From Sphingomonas sp. (lineage in GTDB: Bacteria; Pseudomonadota; Alphaproteobacteria; Sphingomonadales; Sphingomonadaceae), in assembly GCA_013816595.1 (NCBI GenBank), contig JACDEB010000008.1, positions 1-32,699 on the forward strand: a DNA stretch of 32,699 nt, written 5' to 3'. Each line of letters starts with the position of its first letter. Position 1 is the stretch's first letter. The notes beneath the pieces were generated by a model, which made no database searches, was not told the DNA's origin, and worked only from the letters and a program-made list of their open reading frames with translations. Position numbers and translations under genes: made by a program. Positions 1 to 8,068 of the stretch are shown here, piece by piece.

Positions 1-34
1 CGCCAAGGTCGGAAAGGCTCTTCTTGTCGGCCAT
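1..34 (-). CDS. rpsI: 30S ribosomal protein S9, N-terminal start only (partial)
   Basis: Only the first eleven codons lie in the window, reading MADKKSLSDLG from an ATG at 34 on the minus strand. The 'SLSDLG' N-terminus fits the extended S9 proteins of sphingomonads. The gene sits one base after the rplM stop codon, and rplM-rpsI is a near-universal bacterial operon. The assignment therefore rests on the short N-terminus plus context. S9 is a small-subunit protein whose C-terminal tail reaches the P-site tRNA; that part is outside the window. Confidence 0.8.
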   Translation of the reverse strand, partial: MADKKSLSDLG

Positions 35-35
35 G

Positions 36-515
36 TTATGCACCCACCTTGTTCTTGCGGCTCATGCCGGCGACATCGAGATTTTGCGGATTTTGGCCAC
101 CGTGCGGGTGGTCGGTGCCATTGTAGAGGTGAAGCGCGCGCATCTGATCACGGCCAAGCGGGCCGCGTGGAATCATGCGTTCGATCGCTTTTTCAAGCAC
201 GCGCTCGGGAAAGCGGCCTTCGAGCACCTTGCCCGCGGTCGTTTCCTTGAGCCCGCCGGGAAAACCGGTGTGTTTGTAATAGATCTTGTTCTTGAGCTTG
301 TTGCCGGTGAAGCGGACCTTGTCGGCGTTGACGATTACGACATGATCGCCGCAGTCGACGTGCGGGGTATAGCTCGGCTTGTGCTTGCCGCGCAGGATGT
401 TGGCGACGATCGTTGCCAGGCGGCCGACGATGAGCCCGTCGGCATCGACCAGATGCCAGTTCTTTTCGACGTCCTGCGGCCGGATCGACTTGGTCGTCTT
501 CATCAGCGCCTTCAT
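36..515 (-). CDS. rplM: 50S ribosomal protein L13
   Basis: A 159-residue protein, the usual L13 length, if it starts at the ATG at 515 (MKALMKTT...). An in-frame ATG at 533 would add six residues, but AAGAGG lies about nine bases upstream of the 515 codon and no comparable Shine-Dalgarno precedes 533, so 515 is preferred. The sequence shows family features: WHLVDADG near the N-terminus, [18 protein letters not shown] in the centre, and the [12 protein letters not shown] stretch near the C-terminus. L13 is an early-assembling large-subunit protein. It is followed one base later by rpsI, so the two are certainly co-transcribed. Confidence 0.97.
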   Translation of the reverse strand: MKALMKTTKSIRPQDVEKNWHLVDADGLIVGRLATIVANILRGKHKPSYTPHVDCGDHVVIVNADKVRFTGNKLKNKIYYKHTGFPGGLKETTAGKVLEGRFPERVLEKAIERMIPRGPLGRDQMRALHLYNGTDHPHGGQNPQNLDVAGMSRKNKVGA

Positions 516-575
516 GGGCGTAGACCTCTTCATGTGAATAAGAAAAGCGGCACCTGGTGGTACCGCCGTCGCGGC

Positions 576-604
576 CTAATTGCGGCAGAGGGGTAAAAAG
601 TCAA
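576..604 (-). promoter_or_regulatory. Probable rplM-rpsI promoter
   Basis: On the minus strand a TTGACT box (599-604) is followed by a 17-base spacer and AATTAG (576-581), in the only intergenic space upstream of rplM. It leaves a leader of roughly 55-60 bases before the 515 start. The -35 is close to the housekeeping consensus and the -10 is a weak match. Confidence 0.5.
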
Positions 605-702
605 GCATTCCGCGCGTTTCCTGACGGGTAAAATGCTACCCTGGCACTGTCGAAGCGCTTCAAACGCGGTTATGATGGCGGACCGCCGCGGGGGAGGGCC
701 TG

Positions 703-1464
703 ATGAATTTCGACACTGCAATGCTGCTTGCGCTGGTCGCCAGCTTTATCGGCTTCATGGCTATTGAGGCGCTGATCCCGTCGGGCCGCGCAATGCCCGC
801 GATCCGCCATTGGCGGCTGATCGGCATCGCCGCCTTCGCGGTGACCCTGGCGGTGTTCGTATATGCGCCGCTGTTCCTCGTCCCGTTGCTGCCGCCGATG
901 GCGCTGATCGACCTCAATCATTGGGGCAATTGGGCCGCGCTTCCGGTGTGGGTGCTGGGCACGTTCCTCAATTACTGGCTTCACCGGCTGATGCATTATT
1001 TCGACCTATTGTGGCGGGCGGGACATCAGCTTCATCACGGCGCTGCCCGGATCGATGTCGCCTCGGCAATGATGTTTCATCCGGTCGATGCGCTGATCCA
1101 GGGGGTGCTTGGCCCGCTGCTCGCCGCTGGTCTGTTCAATTCGACCCCTTATGCCGCGGCCTGGGCCGGGCTGTGGGGCTTTTGGGTCGGAGTCTATCAG
1201 CATTGGGACGTCCGCACGCCGGCCTGGACCGGCTGGTTCATCCAGCGGCCCGAAGCGCATATGCTTCACCATGAGCGCGCGGTCCACGCCCGCAATTTTG
1301 GCGACATGCCGCTATGGGATCGCCTGTTCGGGACCTACGGCGCGCCGGTTGAGCGCACCGTCGAACTGGGATTCGCGCCGGGCCGCGGGCGGCGCTGGCT
1401 GGCGATGGCGGCGTTCGTCGACGTCAATCGCGCCGAGGATGAAAAGGCCCGGATCAGCCTCTAG
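703..1464 (+). CDS. Fatty acid hydroxylase / sterol desaturase family membrane protein
   Basis: A 253-residue integral membrane protein with hydrophobic segments near residues 5-25, 38-64 and 78-93 and a further hydrophobic stretch at 131-168. It carries the histidine clusters of the di-iron fatty-acid-hydroxylase superfamily: HRLMH (94-98), HQLHH (108-112), QHWD (about 166-169) and HMLHH (186-190). Such enzymes use O2 and a di-iron centre to hydroxylate or desaturate lipid substrates at the membrane. The substrate cannot be read from the sequence; carotenoid, sphingolipid and sterol-like lipids are all possible. GGAGG five bases before the ATG supports the start. The gene ends three bases before the convergent cutA stop codon. 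Confidence 0.88.
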   Translation: MNFDTAMLLALVASFIGFMAIEALIPSGRAMPAIRHWRLIGIAAFAVTLAVFVYAPLFLVPLLPPMALIDLNHWGNWAALPVWVLGTFLNYWLHRLMHYFDLLWRAGHQLHHGAARIDVASAMMFHPVDALIQGVLGPLLAAGLFNSTPYAAAWAGLWGFWVGVYQHWDVRTPAWTGWFIQRPEAHMLHHERAVHARNFGDMPLWDRLFGTYGAPVERTVELGFAPGRGRRWLAMAAFVDVNRAEDEKARISL

Positions 1465-1467
1465 GCG

Positions 1468-1785
1468 TTAGCCCGCGACACTGTCTTCGACCCAGTGGGC
1501 GTAGCCGCGCAGGACCGGTTCGACTGGCCAGGCCTCGATGCACGGCACGTCATAGCTGTGGAGCTCGGCGATTCGGGCGATGAGGCGATCGGCGGCGGCG
1601 GCGGTTGTCTTGAACAAGGCTGCCGCCTCGAACTTTTGCTCGACCTTGCCTTGCCAGCGGTAGATGGAGCGGACAGCGCCGAGCGTGTTGACGCATGCGG
1701 CAAGGCGCTCCTCGACGACAACCCGGCCGATGCGTCGGCTCTCCATGATATTCGCGAAAACAACGTAAATGGTGACGACAGCCAT
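1468..1785 (-). CDS. cutA: CutA-family divalent cation tolerance protein
   Basis: A 105-residue protein, the normal size for CutA1. It has the N-terminal beta strand VTIYVVFANIMES, the conserved EERLAACVN segment (about residues 26-34), the YRWQGKVEQ strand (about 42-50) and the C-terminal HSYDVPCIEAWPV and YAHWV segments. CutA forms a very stable ferredoxin-fold trimer. Its link to copper tolerance is historical and its molecular role is still uncertain. It lies downstream of ctaA on the same strand with a 78-bp gap that holds degenerate repeat sequence, so co-transcription is possible but not shown. Confidence 0.92.
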   Translation of the reverse strand: MAVVTIYVVFANIMESRRIGRVVVEERLAACVNTLGAVRSIYRWQGKVEQKFEAAALFKTTAAAADRLIARIAELHSYDVPCIEAWPVEPVLRGYAHWVEDSVAG

Positions 1786-1795
1786 AGGATTCTTT

Positions 1796-1876
1796 CGTCC
1801 AGAGCGAAGTCGAAGGAGTGCACGTTCCTTGACGATTAGGCAAAAAACAGAGTTTCGACAGGCTCAGCGTGAGCGC
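1796..1876. repeat. Degenerate sphingomonad-type intergenic repeat pair
   Basis: Two short sequences lie between cutA and ctaA: 'AGCGAAGTCGAAGGA' around 1803-1817 and 'TTTCGACAGGCTCAGCGTGAGCG' spread over 1853-1875. They resemble the facing halves of a palindromic repeat common in sphingomonad intergenic DNA. The halves are no longer well complementary, so this looks like a decayed copy. The TGA stop codon of ctaA (1864-1866 on the plus strand) falls inside the right half. Confidence 0.4.
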
Positions 1877-2910
1877 GGTGGATGGCTTCCCACCACGTGC
1901 GCGCCCCATACCGTCGCGGCGAGGAGCAATGCGCCGGTCGCCTGGTGAAGCACCGCGAGCCACAAGGCGACCCCGCTCATGACGGTGGCGATGCCTAGCA
2001 CGATCTGGGCTCCGAACGCCGAATGGATGGCGATTGACGCGGCGCGCGCGCCTTCCGCCGCCTTCACCCGGCGCGCGAACAGCACCAGCGCCACCACCAC
2101 CGCCCACGCCCACCAGCGATGGAGAAAGTGGATCAGATAGGGGTCATGAGTGAGCGCGAAAATCGTGCCCCTGGACCAGTCGATGCCCGCCGGCACGAGC
2201 TGGCCGTTCATCAGCGGCCAGTCGCTGGCGACCGCACCGGCGCGGAACCCCGCGACCCACGCGCCGAGCATGAGCTGGACGAACAGCATCGCAAGGGTGA
2301 TCGCCGCCAGCCGGGTCAGCCGCGACGGGCGCGACTTCGGATCGCGGGCCAGCGCGCGCAAATCGAGCGCGGTCCACAGCAAAGCGGACATCAGGAACAG
2401 GGCCAGCAGCAGATGCGCCGACAGCCGATAGGGGCTGACCTCGGTGCGACCTTCAAGACCCGAGACGACCATCAGCCAGCCGACCAGCCCCTGCATCCCG
2501 CCGAGCACGAACAGGATCGCAAGGCGCGGCCCATATCCGCTAGGGATTTGCCGCTTCCATGCGAACCACAGCAAGGGCAAAGCGAACACCAGACCGACGA
2601 TCCGCCCGAGCAGACGGTGGATCCATTCCCAGAAGAAGATGAACTTGAACCCGTCCAGGGTCATTCCGGAGGCGGCGACGACTTCGCGATATTGGGGGGT
2701 CGCTTTGTACAGATCGAAAGCATGGTTCCAGTCGGACTGGGTGAGCGGCGGAATCGCCCCCGACAGCGGTTTCCACTGGGTGATGCTGAGCCCGCTTTCG
2801 GTCAATCGCGTGATTCCGCCGACAACGACCATCGCGAACACCATCAGCGCGACCACGAACAGGAGGTTGGCGATTGCGGCTGGGCGAGTCGCGCGAGTGG
2901 AGCTGATCAT
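1864..2910 (-). CDS. ctaA: Heme A synthase, COX15/CtaA type
   Basis: A 348-residue polytopic membrane protein that oxidises the C8 methyl group of heme O to the formyl group of heme A, the cofactor of aa3-type cytochrome oxidase. Diagnostic segments are GGITRLTESGLSITQWKP early in the protein (about 31-48), EWIHRLLGR (about 94-102), and HFLHRW plus LHQATGALLL in the C-terminal half. These histidines match heme ligands of the duplicated four-helix bundle. Length and motifs fit the alphaproteobacterial and mitochondrial COX15 group rather than the shorter Bacillus type. The C-terminal few residues and the stop codon are encoded in repeat-like sequence. It is divergent from the merC-like/zur pair. 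Confidence 0.95.
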   Translation of the reverse strand: MISSTRATRPAAIANLLFVVALMVFAMVVVGGITRLTESGLSITQWKPLSGAIPPLTQSDWNHAFDLYKATPQYREVVAASGMTLDGFKFIFFWEWIHRLLGRIVGLVFALPLLWFAWKRQIPSGYGPRLAILFVLGGMQGLVGWLMVVSGLEGRTEVSPYRLSAHLLLALFLMSALLWTALDLRALARDPKSRPSRLTRLAAITLAMLFVQLMLGAWVAGFRAGAVASDWPLMNGQLVPAGIDWSRGTIFALTHDPYLIHFLHRWWAWAVVVALVLFARRVKAAEGARAASIAIHSAFGAQIVLGIATVMSGVALWLAVLHQATGALLLAATVWGAHVVGSHPPRSR

Positions 2911-2971
2911 CGACCGCGCCTATGCCCGCGGGGAGGGGCTGGCGGCAAGAGGCGCCAAGCGCAGCGAAGTG

Positions 2972-3008
2972 AATGTTATGTTGTAACTTGACGCGAACCG
3001 GCCTATAT
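2972..3008 (+). promoter_or_regulatory. Promoter with overlapping Zur/Fur-like palindrome
   Basis: The palindrome GTTA-TGTTG-TAAC (2975-2987, flanked by A and T) overlaps a TTGTAA -35 box (2981-2986). A 16-base spacer leads to a CTATAT -10 box (3003-3008). The palindrome resembles the AT-rich GTTATNNNATAAC core of proteobacterial Zur sites. The second gene downstream is a Zur-like regulator, so autoregulation by zinc is the natural inference. The -10 sits only about ten bases before the GTG start, so the transcript would have almost no leader. Confidence 0.55.
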
Positions 3009-3018
3009 CGCGCGCATC

Positions 3019-3387
3019 GTGTCGCCATTCGCCATTCCGACCTCCCGGCTCGACCGCATCGCCATGGGCCTGTCCGGCCTGTGCCTGGTCCATTGTCTGG
3101 CCACGGCGGTGCTGTTTGGCCTGCTCGCTTCCGCCGGTGGACTGCTCGGCTCGCCGCTGGTCCACGAGGTCGGCCTCAGCATCGCAATGATTCTCGGCAG
3201 CATCGCGCTTGGCCGCGGGGTCATGGAACATGGTTTCATTCTGCCGAGCGCGATCGGCTCGCTCGGACTCGGCGTGATGGCCGGCGCACTGACCATGCCG
3301 CACGACGGCAATGAGCCTGTTTTCACGGTCGTCGGGGTGATGATCCTGGCGCTCGGCCATCGTCTCAACCGGATCGCCAACGACTAG
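3019..3387 (+). CDS. MerC-domain small membrane protein
   Basis: A 122-residue hydrophobic protein with about four membrane segments. It has the MerC-type signature in the first helix: C22, H25 and C26 in LCLVHCLA. MerC proteins were described as mercury importers; chromosomal homologues beside Fur/Zur regulators may handle other soft or transition metals. The GTG at 3019 gives the full first helix with a basic N-terminal flank, while an ATG at 3064 would begin at MGLSGLCLVHC. Neither has a convincing Shine-Dalgarno. The gene lies 48 bases upstream of the Zur-like gene and shares its probable zinc-responsive promoter. Zinc transport is inferred from context only. Confidence 0.78.
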   Translation: MSPFAIPTSRLDRIAMGLSGLCLVHCLATAVLFGLLASAGGLLGSPLVHEVGLSIAMILGSIALGRGVMEHGFILPSAIGSLGLGVMAGALTMPHDGNEPVFTVVGVMILALGHRLNRIAND

Positions 3388-3435
3388 CGGTTGGGATTCT
3401 CGGGACCCACGCTGGGTCCAACCGGAACAACGCAT

Positions 3436-3900
3436 ATGCCAGTACATGACCACCAGCTCCACGAAGGCGAATCGCTGCGCGAGGCGGCGCGCGAACGGCT
3501 GACCCGCCAAGGCGAGCAATGGACCGGAATGCGCGAGGCAGTGTTCGAGGCGCTCGCCGGGTTCGACAAGCCGGCATCCGCTTATGATATCGCCGAAGCG
3601 GTGTCCAAGGCGCAGGAACGGCGGGTCGCGGCCAATAGCGTCTATCGGATCCTCGATCTGTTCGTCGGCGCCAACTTGGCGCGCCGGGTCGAAAGCGCCA
3701 ATGCCTATGTCGCCAATTCCCATCCCGATTGCCTGCACGACTGCATCTTCCTGATTTGCGACAATTGCGGCCAGGCCATCCATATCGACAATGACCGGAT
3801 TACCGGCGGGGTCCGCGACGCCGCCAAGGACGCCGGTTTCACCGAGGCGCGGCCGGTGATCGAAGTGCGCGGCACCTGCGGCGATTGCGACACCGACTGA
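3436..3900 (+). CDS. Fur-family transcriptional regulator, Zur-like
   Basis: A 154-residue protein of the Fur superfamily. The N-terminal winged helix covers about residues 15-85 (TGMREAVFEAL, PASAYDIAEAV, ANSVYRILDLFV). The dimerisation and metal domain follows, with two CxxC pairs at 108-111 (CDNC) and 148-151 (CGDC) for structural zinc and a His/Cys-rich HPDCLHDC stretch at 96-103. The ESANAYVA and EVRGTCGDC segments resemble Zur more than Fur. The start at 3436 is chosen because the upstream in-frame TTG (3391) lacks support. It is probably co-transcribed with the MerC-like gene and probably autoregulated through the palindrome at 2975-2987. The metal is inferred from similarity; Fur or Mur function is not excluded. 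Confidence 0.85.
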   Translation: MPVHDHQLHEGESLREAARERLTRQGEQWTGMREAVFEALAGFDKPASAYDIAEAVSKAQERRVAANSVYRILDLFVGANLARRVESANAYVANSHPDCLHDCIFLICDNCGQAIHIDNDRITGGVRDAAKDAGFTEARPVIEVRGTCGDCDTD

Positions 3901-3947
3901 GCGCTTTTGGTGACAGCGCGCACACAAGCGCGTAAGGCGCGCGACTG

Positions 3948-5873
3948 ATGTCCGACCGCCCCGAAACCCCCTTGCTCGACACCGTGACCTTGCCCGCTGA
4001 CCTGCGCGCTCTGGACAAGGAACAATTGCCGCAATTCGCCGACGAACTGCGGGCCGAAATGATCTCGGCGGTATCGCAGTCGGGCGGTCATCTGGGGTCC
4101 GGACTCGGCGTGGTCGAACTCACCGTCGCGGTCCATTATGTGTTCGACACACCGAGCGACAAATTGATCTGGGACGTCGGCCACCAGGCCTATCCGCACA
4201 AGATCATCACCGGCCGCCGCGACCGCATCCGCACGCTCCGCCAAGGCGGCGGGCTGAGCGGCTTCACCCGCCGCGCGGAGAGCGAATACGACCCCTTTGG
4301 AGCGGCCCACAGTTCGACCTCGATCTCCGCAGCGCTCGGTTTTGCGATGGCCAATAAATTGGCGGGCGATCCGGGCCGCGCGATCGCGGTCATTGGCGAT
4401 GGCGCGATGAGCGCCGGAATGGCCTATGAAGCGATGAACAATGCGGAAGCCGCCGGCAACCGCCTGATCGTCATCCTCAACGATAATGACATGTCGATCG
4501 CGCCGCCGGTTGGAAGCCTGCGCAACTCGCTCGCGCGGCTGGTCAGTTCGAACAAATATCTGGCGCCGCGCGCGGTGGCGCAGAAGATCGCGCGGATGAT
4601 GCCGGATGCGCTCCACGACTGGGCGCGCAAGGCCGAGGAATATACCCGCGGCTGGATGACCGGCGGGACATTGTTCGAGGAATTGGGATTTTATTATGTC
4701 GGGCCGGTCGATGGTCATGATGTTCGGGCGCTGGTCGAAGTACTCGAAAATGTCCGCGACGCCGCCATCGGGCCGATGCTGGTCCATATCGTTACCCAAA
4801 AGGGCAAGGGCTACGGACCGGCCGAAATCAGCGCCGACAAATATCACGGCGTGGTCAAGTTCGACGTCGTCTCGGGCAAACAGGACAAGGGCCCCGGCGG
4901 CGGCCCGCCGGCCTATACCGCGGTGTTCGCAAAAGCGCTCGGCGACGAAATGGAGCGCGACGACAAAGTGGTCGCGATCACCGCCGCAATGCCCTCGGGC
5001 ACCGGGCTCGACAAGATTGGCGCCCGCTTTCCCGACCGGATGTTCGACGTCGGCATTGCCGAACAGCATGGGGTAACCTTCGCCGCCGGCCTGGCCGCCA
5101 ATGGCTATAAGCCGTTTTGCGCGATTTATTCGACCTTCCTCCAGCGCGCATACGATCAGGTCGTCCACGATGTCGCGATCCAGAATCTGCCGGTGCGCTT
5201 CGCGATGGACCGCGCTGGCCTGGTCGGCGCCGACGGCGCGACTCATGCCGGAAGCTTCGACCTCGCATACCTTTGCACTCTGCCCAATTTCACCGTCATG
5301 GCCGCGGCGGACGAGGTTGAATTGTGCCACATGGTCCACACCATGGCGGTCCATGATTCAGGACCGATCGCGGTCCGCTATCCGCGCGGAGAGGGGCGCG
5401 GGCTGGCGCTTCCGGATGTTCCGCAGCGTCTCGAAATCGGCAAGGGGCGGATCGTCCGCGAAGGCAAGAAAGTCGCCATATTGTCGCTTGGAACGCGTTT
5501 GGAGGAAGCTGAAAAAGCCGCCGATTTGCTCGAGGCCAAGGGGCTGTCGACGACGGTCGCGGACATGCGTTTCGCCAAGCCGCTCGACGTCGCGCTGATC
5601 CGCACACTGCTCGCGACCCACGACGTCGCGGTGACGGTCGAGGAAGCTTCGATCGGCGGGTTCGGAGCGCATGTCCTGACGCTCGCCAGCGACGAGGGAT
5701 TGATCGACGGTGGGCTCAAATTGCGCACTATGCGTCTGCCCGACCGCTTCCTCGAGCATGACAAGCCCGACCGGCAATATGACGAGGCCGGTTTGAACGC
5801 GCTGCAGATCGTCGAGACGGTGCTGAAGGCGCTGCGCATCAACAGCGCCGGCATCGAAGAGGTGCGGGCCTAG
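3948..5873 (+). CDS. dxs: 1-deoxy-D-xylulose-5-phosphate synthase
   Basis: A 641-residue thiamine-diphosphate enzyme that condenses pyruvate and glyceraldehyde 3-phosphate, the first step of the MEP isoprenoid pathway. The sequence shows GGHLGSGLG (46-54, His48), [10 protein letters not shown] (76-85, His79), the ThDP/magnesium motif GDGAMSAG (150-157) with the downstream NDNDMSI, and the pyrimidine-domain FDVGIAEQH. Length and domain order (PP, Pyr, transketolase C-terminal) are complete. Its TAG stop overlaps that of the convergent toxin-like gene in the tetranucleotide CTAG (5870-5873), leaving no room for an ordinary terminator. In sphingomonads Dxs feeds quinones, hopanoids and carotenoids. 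Confidence 0.98.
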   Translation: MSDRPETPLLDTVTLPADLRALDKEQLPQFADELRAEMISAVSQSGGHLGSGLGVVELTVAVHYVFDTPSDKLIWDVGHQAYPHKIITGRRDRIRTLRQGGGLSGFTRRAESEYDPFGAAHSSTSISAALGFAMANKLAGDPGRAIAVIGDGAMSAGMAYEAMNNAEAAGNRLIVILNDNDMSIAPPVGSLRNSLARLVSSNKYLAPRAVAQKIARMMPDALHDWARKAEEYTRGWMTGGTLFEELGFYYVGPVDGHDVRALVEVLENVRDAAIGPMLVHIVTQKGKGYGPAEISADKYHGVVKFDVVSGKQDKGPGGGPPAYTAVFAKALGDEMERDDKVVAITAAMPSGTGLDKIGARFPDRMFDVGIAEQHGVTFAAGLAANGYKPFCAIYSTFLQRAYDQVVHDVAIQNLPVRFAMDRAGLVGADGATHAGSFDLAYLCTLPNFTVMAAADEVELCHMVHTMAVHDSGPIAVRYPRGEGRGLALPDVPQRLEIGKGRIVREGKKVAILSLGTRLEEAEKAADLLEAKGLSTTVADMRFAKPLDVALIRTLLATHDVAVTVEEASIGGFGAHVLTLASDEGLIDGGLKLRTMRLPDRFLEHDKPDRQYDEAGLNALQIVETVLKALRINSAGIEEVRA

Positions 5874-6211
5874 TTCAGACCGAGGTGATTTCGAAGCTGT
5901 GCTTGAACGTCGCCGATTTGCGATTCGGAAAGACGGCCAAGCGGCTCGGCGGCCGCAGCTTCGAGCGTCGTCAGCTTGGCCGTGCGGATGACCGATGCGA
6001 TCGGCAATCCGACGGCCTGATGATCTGCGATCGAGATATCGCCAGGCCAGCGCGCGCGTTCGGCACTGGTGATCATCGCCACCCAAATCAGCAAGCCGTC
6101 GGGACCTATTGGTGTGTCGGTGACGACCAGTGCCGGGCGGTAGCGATGGACGTCGCGTTCGACGTGCGGAAAGGCGACGCGGACGACGGCGCCAAGCTTA
6201 AAGCGAGTCAT
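5870..6211 (-). CDS. PemK/MazF-family toxin-like protein
   Basis: A 113-residue protein with the PemK/MazF fold signature: an N-terminal [12 protein letters not shown] strand, the conserved RPALVVTD (about residues 25-32) and a second strand [10 protein letters not shown] (about 40-49), followed by a less conserved tail. MazF toxins are sequence-specific endoribonucleases. The gene overlaps the upstream AbrB-like gene by 14 bases, the usual arrangement of an antitoxin-toxin pair. Its stop codon overlaps that of dxs. The protein looks intact, but catalytic competence cannot be judged from sequence alone. Confidence 0.82.
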   Translation of the reverse strand: MTRFKLGAVVRVAFPHVERDVHRYRPALVVTDTPIGPDGLLIWVAMITSAERARWPGDISIADHQAVGLPIASVIRTAKLTTLEAAAAEPLGRLSESQIGDVQAQLRNHLGLN

Positions 6212-6407
6212 AGGCCTCGTCGAGCGTGTCGGACCATTCGCCGAAAGACGCGAAGGGCTTGTCGAACGGATCGCTGGCGCGGCGCAGGATCACTCGGTCC
6301 CCGTCAATCTCATAGGCGATCTCGTCGCCCGGCTTGATCCCGAGCGCCATTCGCACCGCACGCGGAATGGTGGTTTGCGCTTTGGCGGTGATGCGGCCAA
6401 TGATCAT
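6198..6407 (-). CDS. AbrB/MazE-like antitoxin
   Basis: A 69-residue protein from the ATG at 6407. It begins with a SpoVT/AbrB swapped-hairpin domain: MIIGRITAKAQTTIPRAVR, then LGIKPGDEIAYEIDGDRVIL. An acidic, aromatic C-terminal tail of about 25 residues ([15 protein letters not shown]) is the kind of segment that wraps the cognate MazF. Earlier in-frame starts up to 6449 would cross into the tlyA region and add a non-domain extension, so 6407 is preferred. It overlaps the toxin-like gene by 14 bases. It probably represses its own promoter in the 30-bp gap to tlyA. Confidence 0.84.
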   Translation of the reverse strand: MIIGRITAKAQTTIPRAVRMALGIKPGDEIAYEIDGDRVILRRASDPFDKPFASFGEWSDTLDEAYDSL

Positions 6408-6419
6408 AAGTAGAAATGT

Positions 6420-6432
6420 AAGGAAATTCCTT
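6420..6432. promoter_or_regulatory. Perfect palindrome, candidate antitoxin operator
   Basis: AAGGAA-A-TTCCTT is a perfect inverted repeat with 6-bp arms and one central base. It lies between the start of the AbrB-like antitoxin (6407, minus) and that of tlyA (6437, plus). AbrB/MazE antitoxins typically bind such a site to autoregulate. The plus-strand arm AAGGAA could also act as a distant Shine-Dalgarno for tlyA, so binding could affect both genes. Confidence 0.45.
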
Positions 6433-6436
6433 TCAA

Positions 6437-7186
6437 ATGACAAGCTCACCCGCGAAAATCCGCGCCGATCAATTGCTTGTTGCGCGCGGGCTTGCTGAGA
6501 GCCGGACCAAGGCTCAGGCGCTAATCATGGCGGGGCTGGTGTTCAGCGGTGAGCGCAAGCTGGCCAAGGCGGGGGAGCTGCTCGCGGACGACGCGGTCCT
6601 AGAGGTTCGCGGCAAGGACCATCCGTGGGTGTCGCGCGGGGGCGTGAAGCTCGACCATGGCCTCGCCCAGTTCGGGTTCGATGTCGCCGGCGCGGTCGCG
6701 CTCGATGTCGGCAGCTCGACCGGCGGGTTCACCGATGTCCTTCTGAGCCGCGGCGCGGCCAAGGTCTATGCCGTGGATTCGGGCACCAACCAGCTGGCGT
6801 GGAAATTGCGCCAGGACCCGCGCGTCGTGGTCCACGAACAGACCAATGCCCGCCATTTGACCGCCGCAATCATCCCCGATGCGATCGACATCATCGTCTG
6901 CGATGCGAGCTTCATTTCGCTCACCAAAGTGCTCGAGGCTGCGATCGGACTGGCGCGGCCGGGGGCGATGCTGGTGGCGCTGATCAAACCGCAGTTCGAG
7001 GCCGGGCGCGGCGAAGTCGGCAAGGGCGGGGTGGTGCGCGACCCCGCCATTCACGCCCGCGTTTGCGCCGCGGCCAAAGACTGGGTTGAATCGCACGGCT
7101 GGGGCGTGTTGGGGATTGTCCCAAGCCCGATCACCGGGCCCGAAGGCAATGTCGAATTCCTGCTTGGAGCGCGCAACCATGACTGA
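6437..7186 (+). CDS. tlyA: TlyA-family rRNA 2'-O-methyltransferase / hemolysin-like protein
   Basis: A 249-residue protein with an N-terminal S4 RNA-binding domain (about residues 6-65: RADQLLVARGLAESRTKAQ...) and a Rossmann methyltransferase domain. The SAM motif is ALDVGSSTGGFTDVLL (about 88-103), followed by YAVDSG, the VCDASFISL motif IV, and LIKPQFEAGR. In mycobacteria TlyA methylates C1409 of 16S rRNA and C1920 of 23S rRNA; many relatives are annotated as hemolysins. dxs and tlyA are neighbours in many bacteria, but here a toxin-antitoxin pair separates them. It overlaps tspO by eight bases. Confidence 0.93.
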   Translation: MTSSPAKIRADQLLVARGLAESRTKAQALIMAGLVFSGERKLAKAGELLADDAVLEVRGKDHPWVSRGGVKLDHGLAQFGFDVAGAVALDVGSSTGGFTDVLLSRGAAKVYAVDSGTNQLAWKLRQDPRVVVHEQTNARHLTAAIIPDAIDIIVCDASFISLTKVLEAAIGLARPGAMLVALIKPQFEAGRGEVGKGGVVRDPAIHARVCAAAKDWVESHGWGVLGIVPSPITGPEGNVEFLLGARNHD

Positions 7187-7700
7187 TCAAGGAACGCAGG
7201 TCCGCCCGTGGACGCGGATCGCATTGCTCACCGTCCCGGCGCTGATCCTGTTGGGATCGGCCAGCGGCTGGTTGAGCAATTCCGGCTACGGCAATGGCTG
7301 GTTCGATGCCTTGGTGAAGCCCGCCTTCATGCCGCCCGGCTGGCTGTTCGGCGTGGCGTGGACGATATTGTACGCGCTGATGGGCGCCGCGCTGGCGATG
7401 ATCCTGGCGCTTGCCCCATCGCCGCGGCGGCGCAATGCATTGGCGCTGTTCTTCGCTCAGCTGGCGCTCAATCTGGCCTGGTCGCCGATCTTTTTCGGGA
7501 TGCACGACATCAAGCTGGCGCAAGTCGTGATCTTCGCCATGGCGGCGATCGCCGCCGGTGCCGCCGGCCAATTCTTTCGCCTGCGCAGGGTGGCGGGATT
7601 GCTCCTCACTCCCTATCTGGGGTGGCTGGTGTTCGCGGCAGCGCTGAATGCCACGATTCTCAACCTCAATCCGGATGCGGGAACCTCGCTGTTCGGCTGA
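7179..7700 (+). CDS. tspO: TspO/MBR family tryptophan-rich sensory protein
   Basis: A 173-residue protein with five predicted membrane helices, the TspO/translocator-protein fold. Family features include FDALVKPAFMPPGWLFGVAW (about residues 42-61), LNLAWSPIFFG (about 100-110) and the last helix LTPYLGWLVFAAALNATI with the conserved N. TspO binds porphyrins and in Rhodobacter modulates photosynthesis genes in response to oxygen. The start at 7179 lies within the last codons of tlyA, giving an 8-base overlap typical of translational coupling. A longer open frame to 7086 would run inside tlyA and is rejected. Confidence 0.92.
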   Translation: MTDQGTQVRPWTRIALLTVPALILLGSASGWLSNSGYGNGWFDALVKPAFMPPGWLFGVAWTILYALMGAALAMILALAPSPRRRNALALFFAQLALNLAWSPIFFGMHDIKLAQVVIFAMAAIAAGAAGQFFRLRRVAGLLLTPYLGWLVFAAALNATILNLNPDAGTSLFG

Positions 7701-7712
7701 ATGGAGGCGATT

Positions 7713-8015
7713 ATGCAGTCCGAAAACAAGATGTTCGACGACTTGGTCAAGATGGTCAACGGGGTCGCCGGGACGATGGCCGGGATGGGCCGCGAGGCTG
7801 AATCCTCGTTGCGCGAGAAAATGCGCGACTGGGCGGGGGGAATGGATTTCGTCGGCCGCGACGAGTTCGAGGCGGTCAAAGCGATGGCGGCCGCGGCGCG
7901 CGACGATAATCAGGCGCTCAAGGCGCGCATCGTCGCGCTCGAAGCCAGGCTCAGCGGCGGTTCGGCGCCGGCGCCAAAAGCTTCGCCCAAGCCCAAGGCG
8001 AAACCGGGAGCCTGA
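7713..8015 (+). CDS. ubiK: Accessory factor UbiK family protein (BMFP domain)
   Basis: A 100-residue protein starting MQSENKMFDDLVKMVNG. The N-terminal helix and the segment DFVGRDEFEAVKAMAAAARD...NQALKARIVALEARL form the helical, coiled-coil BMFP/YqiC family. A proline/lysine/alanine tail follows (about residues 82-100). UbiK assists the ubiquinone biosynthesis complex in Proteobacteria, in the cytosol or at the membrane. GGAGG at 7703-7707 is five bases before the ATG at 7713. That favours this start over the ATG at 7701, which would place the Shine-Dalgarno inside the coding region. Confidence 0.85.
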   Translation: MQSENKMFDDLVKMVNGVAGTMAGMGREAESSLREKMRDWAGGMDFVGRDEFEAVKAMAAAARDDNQALKARIVALEARLSGGSAPAPKASPKPKAKPGA

Positions 8016-8068
8016 CCCTGGACGAAGAGGAACTGCAGGAGGAGCGCGAGGACGGCGCCCCGATCGAG

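Noticed and set aside
3705-5354. 549-codon open frame on the minus strand
   Set aside because: It is antisense to dxs and the Zur-like gene, both of which have clear family motifs; no domain is seen in the shadow.
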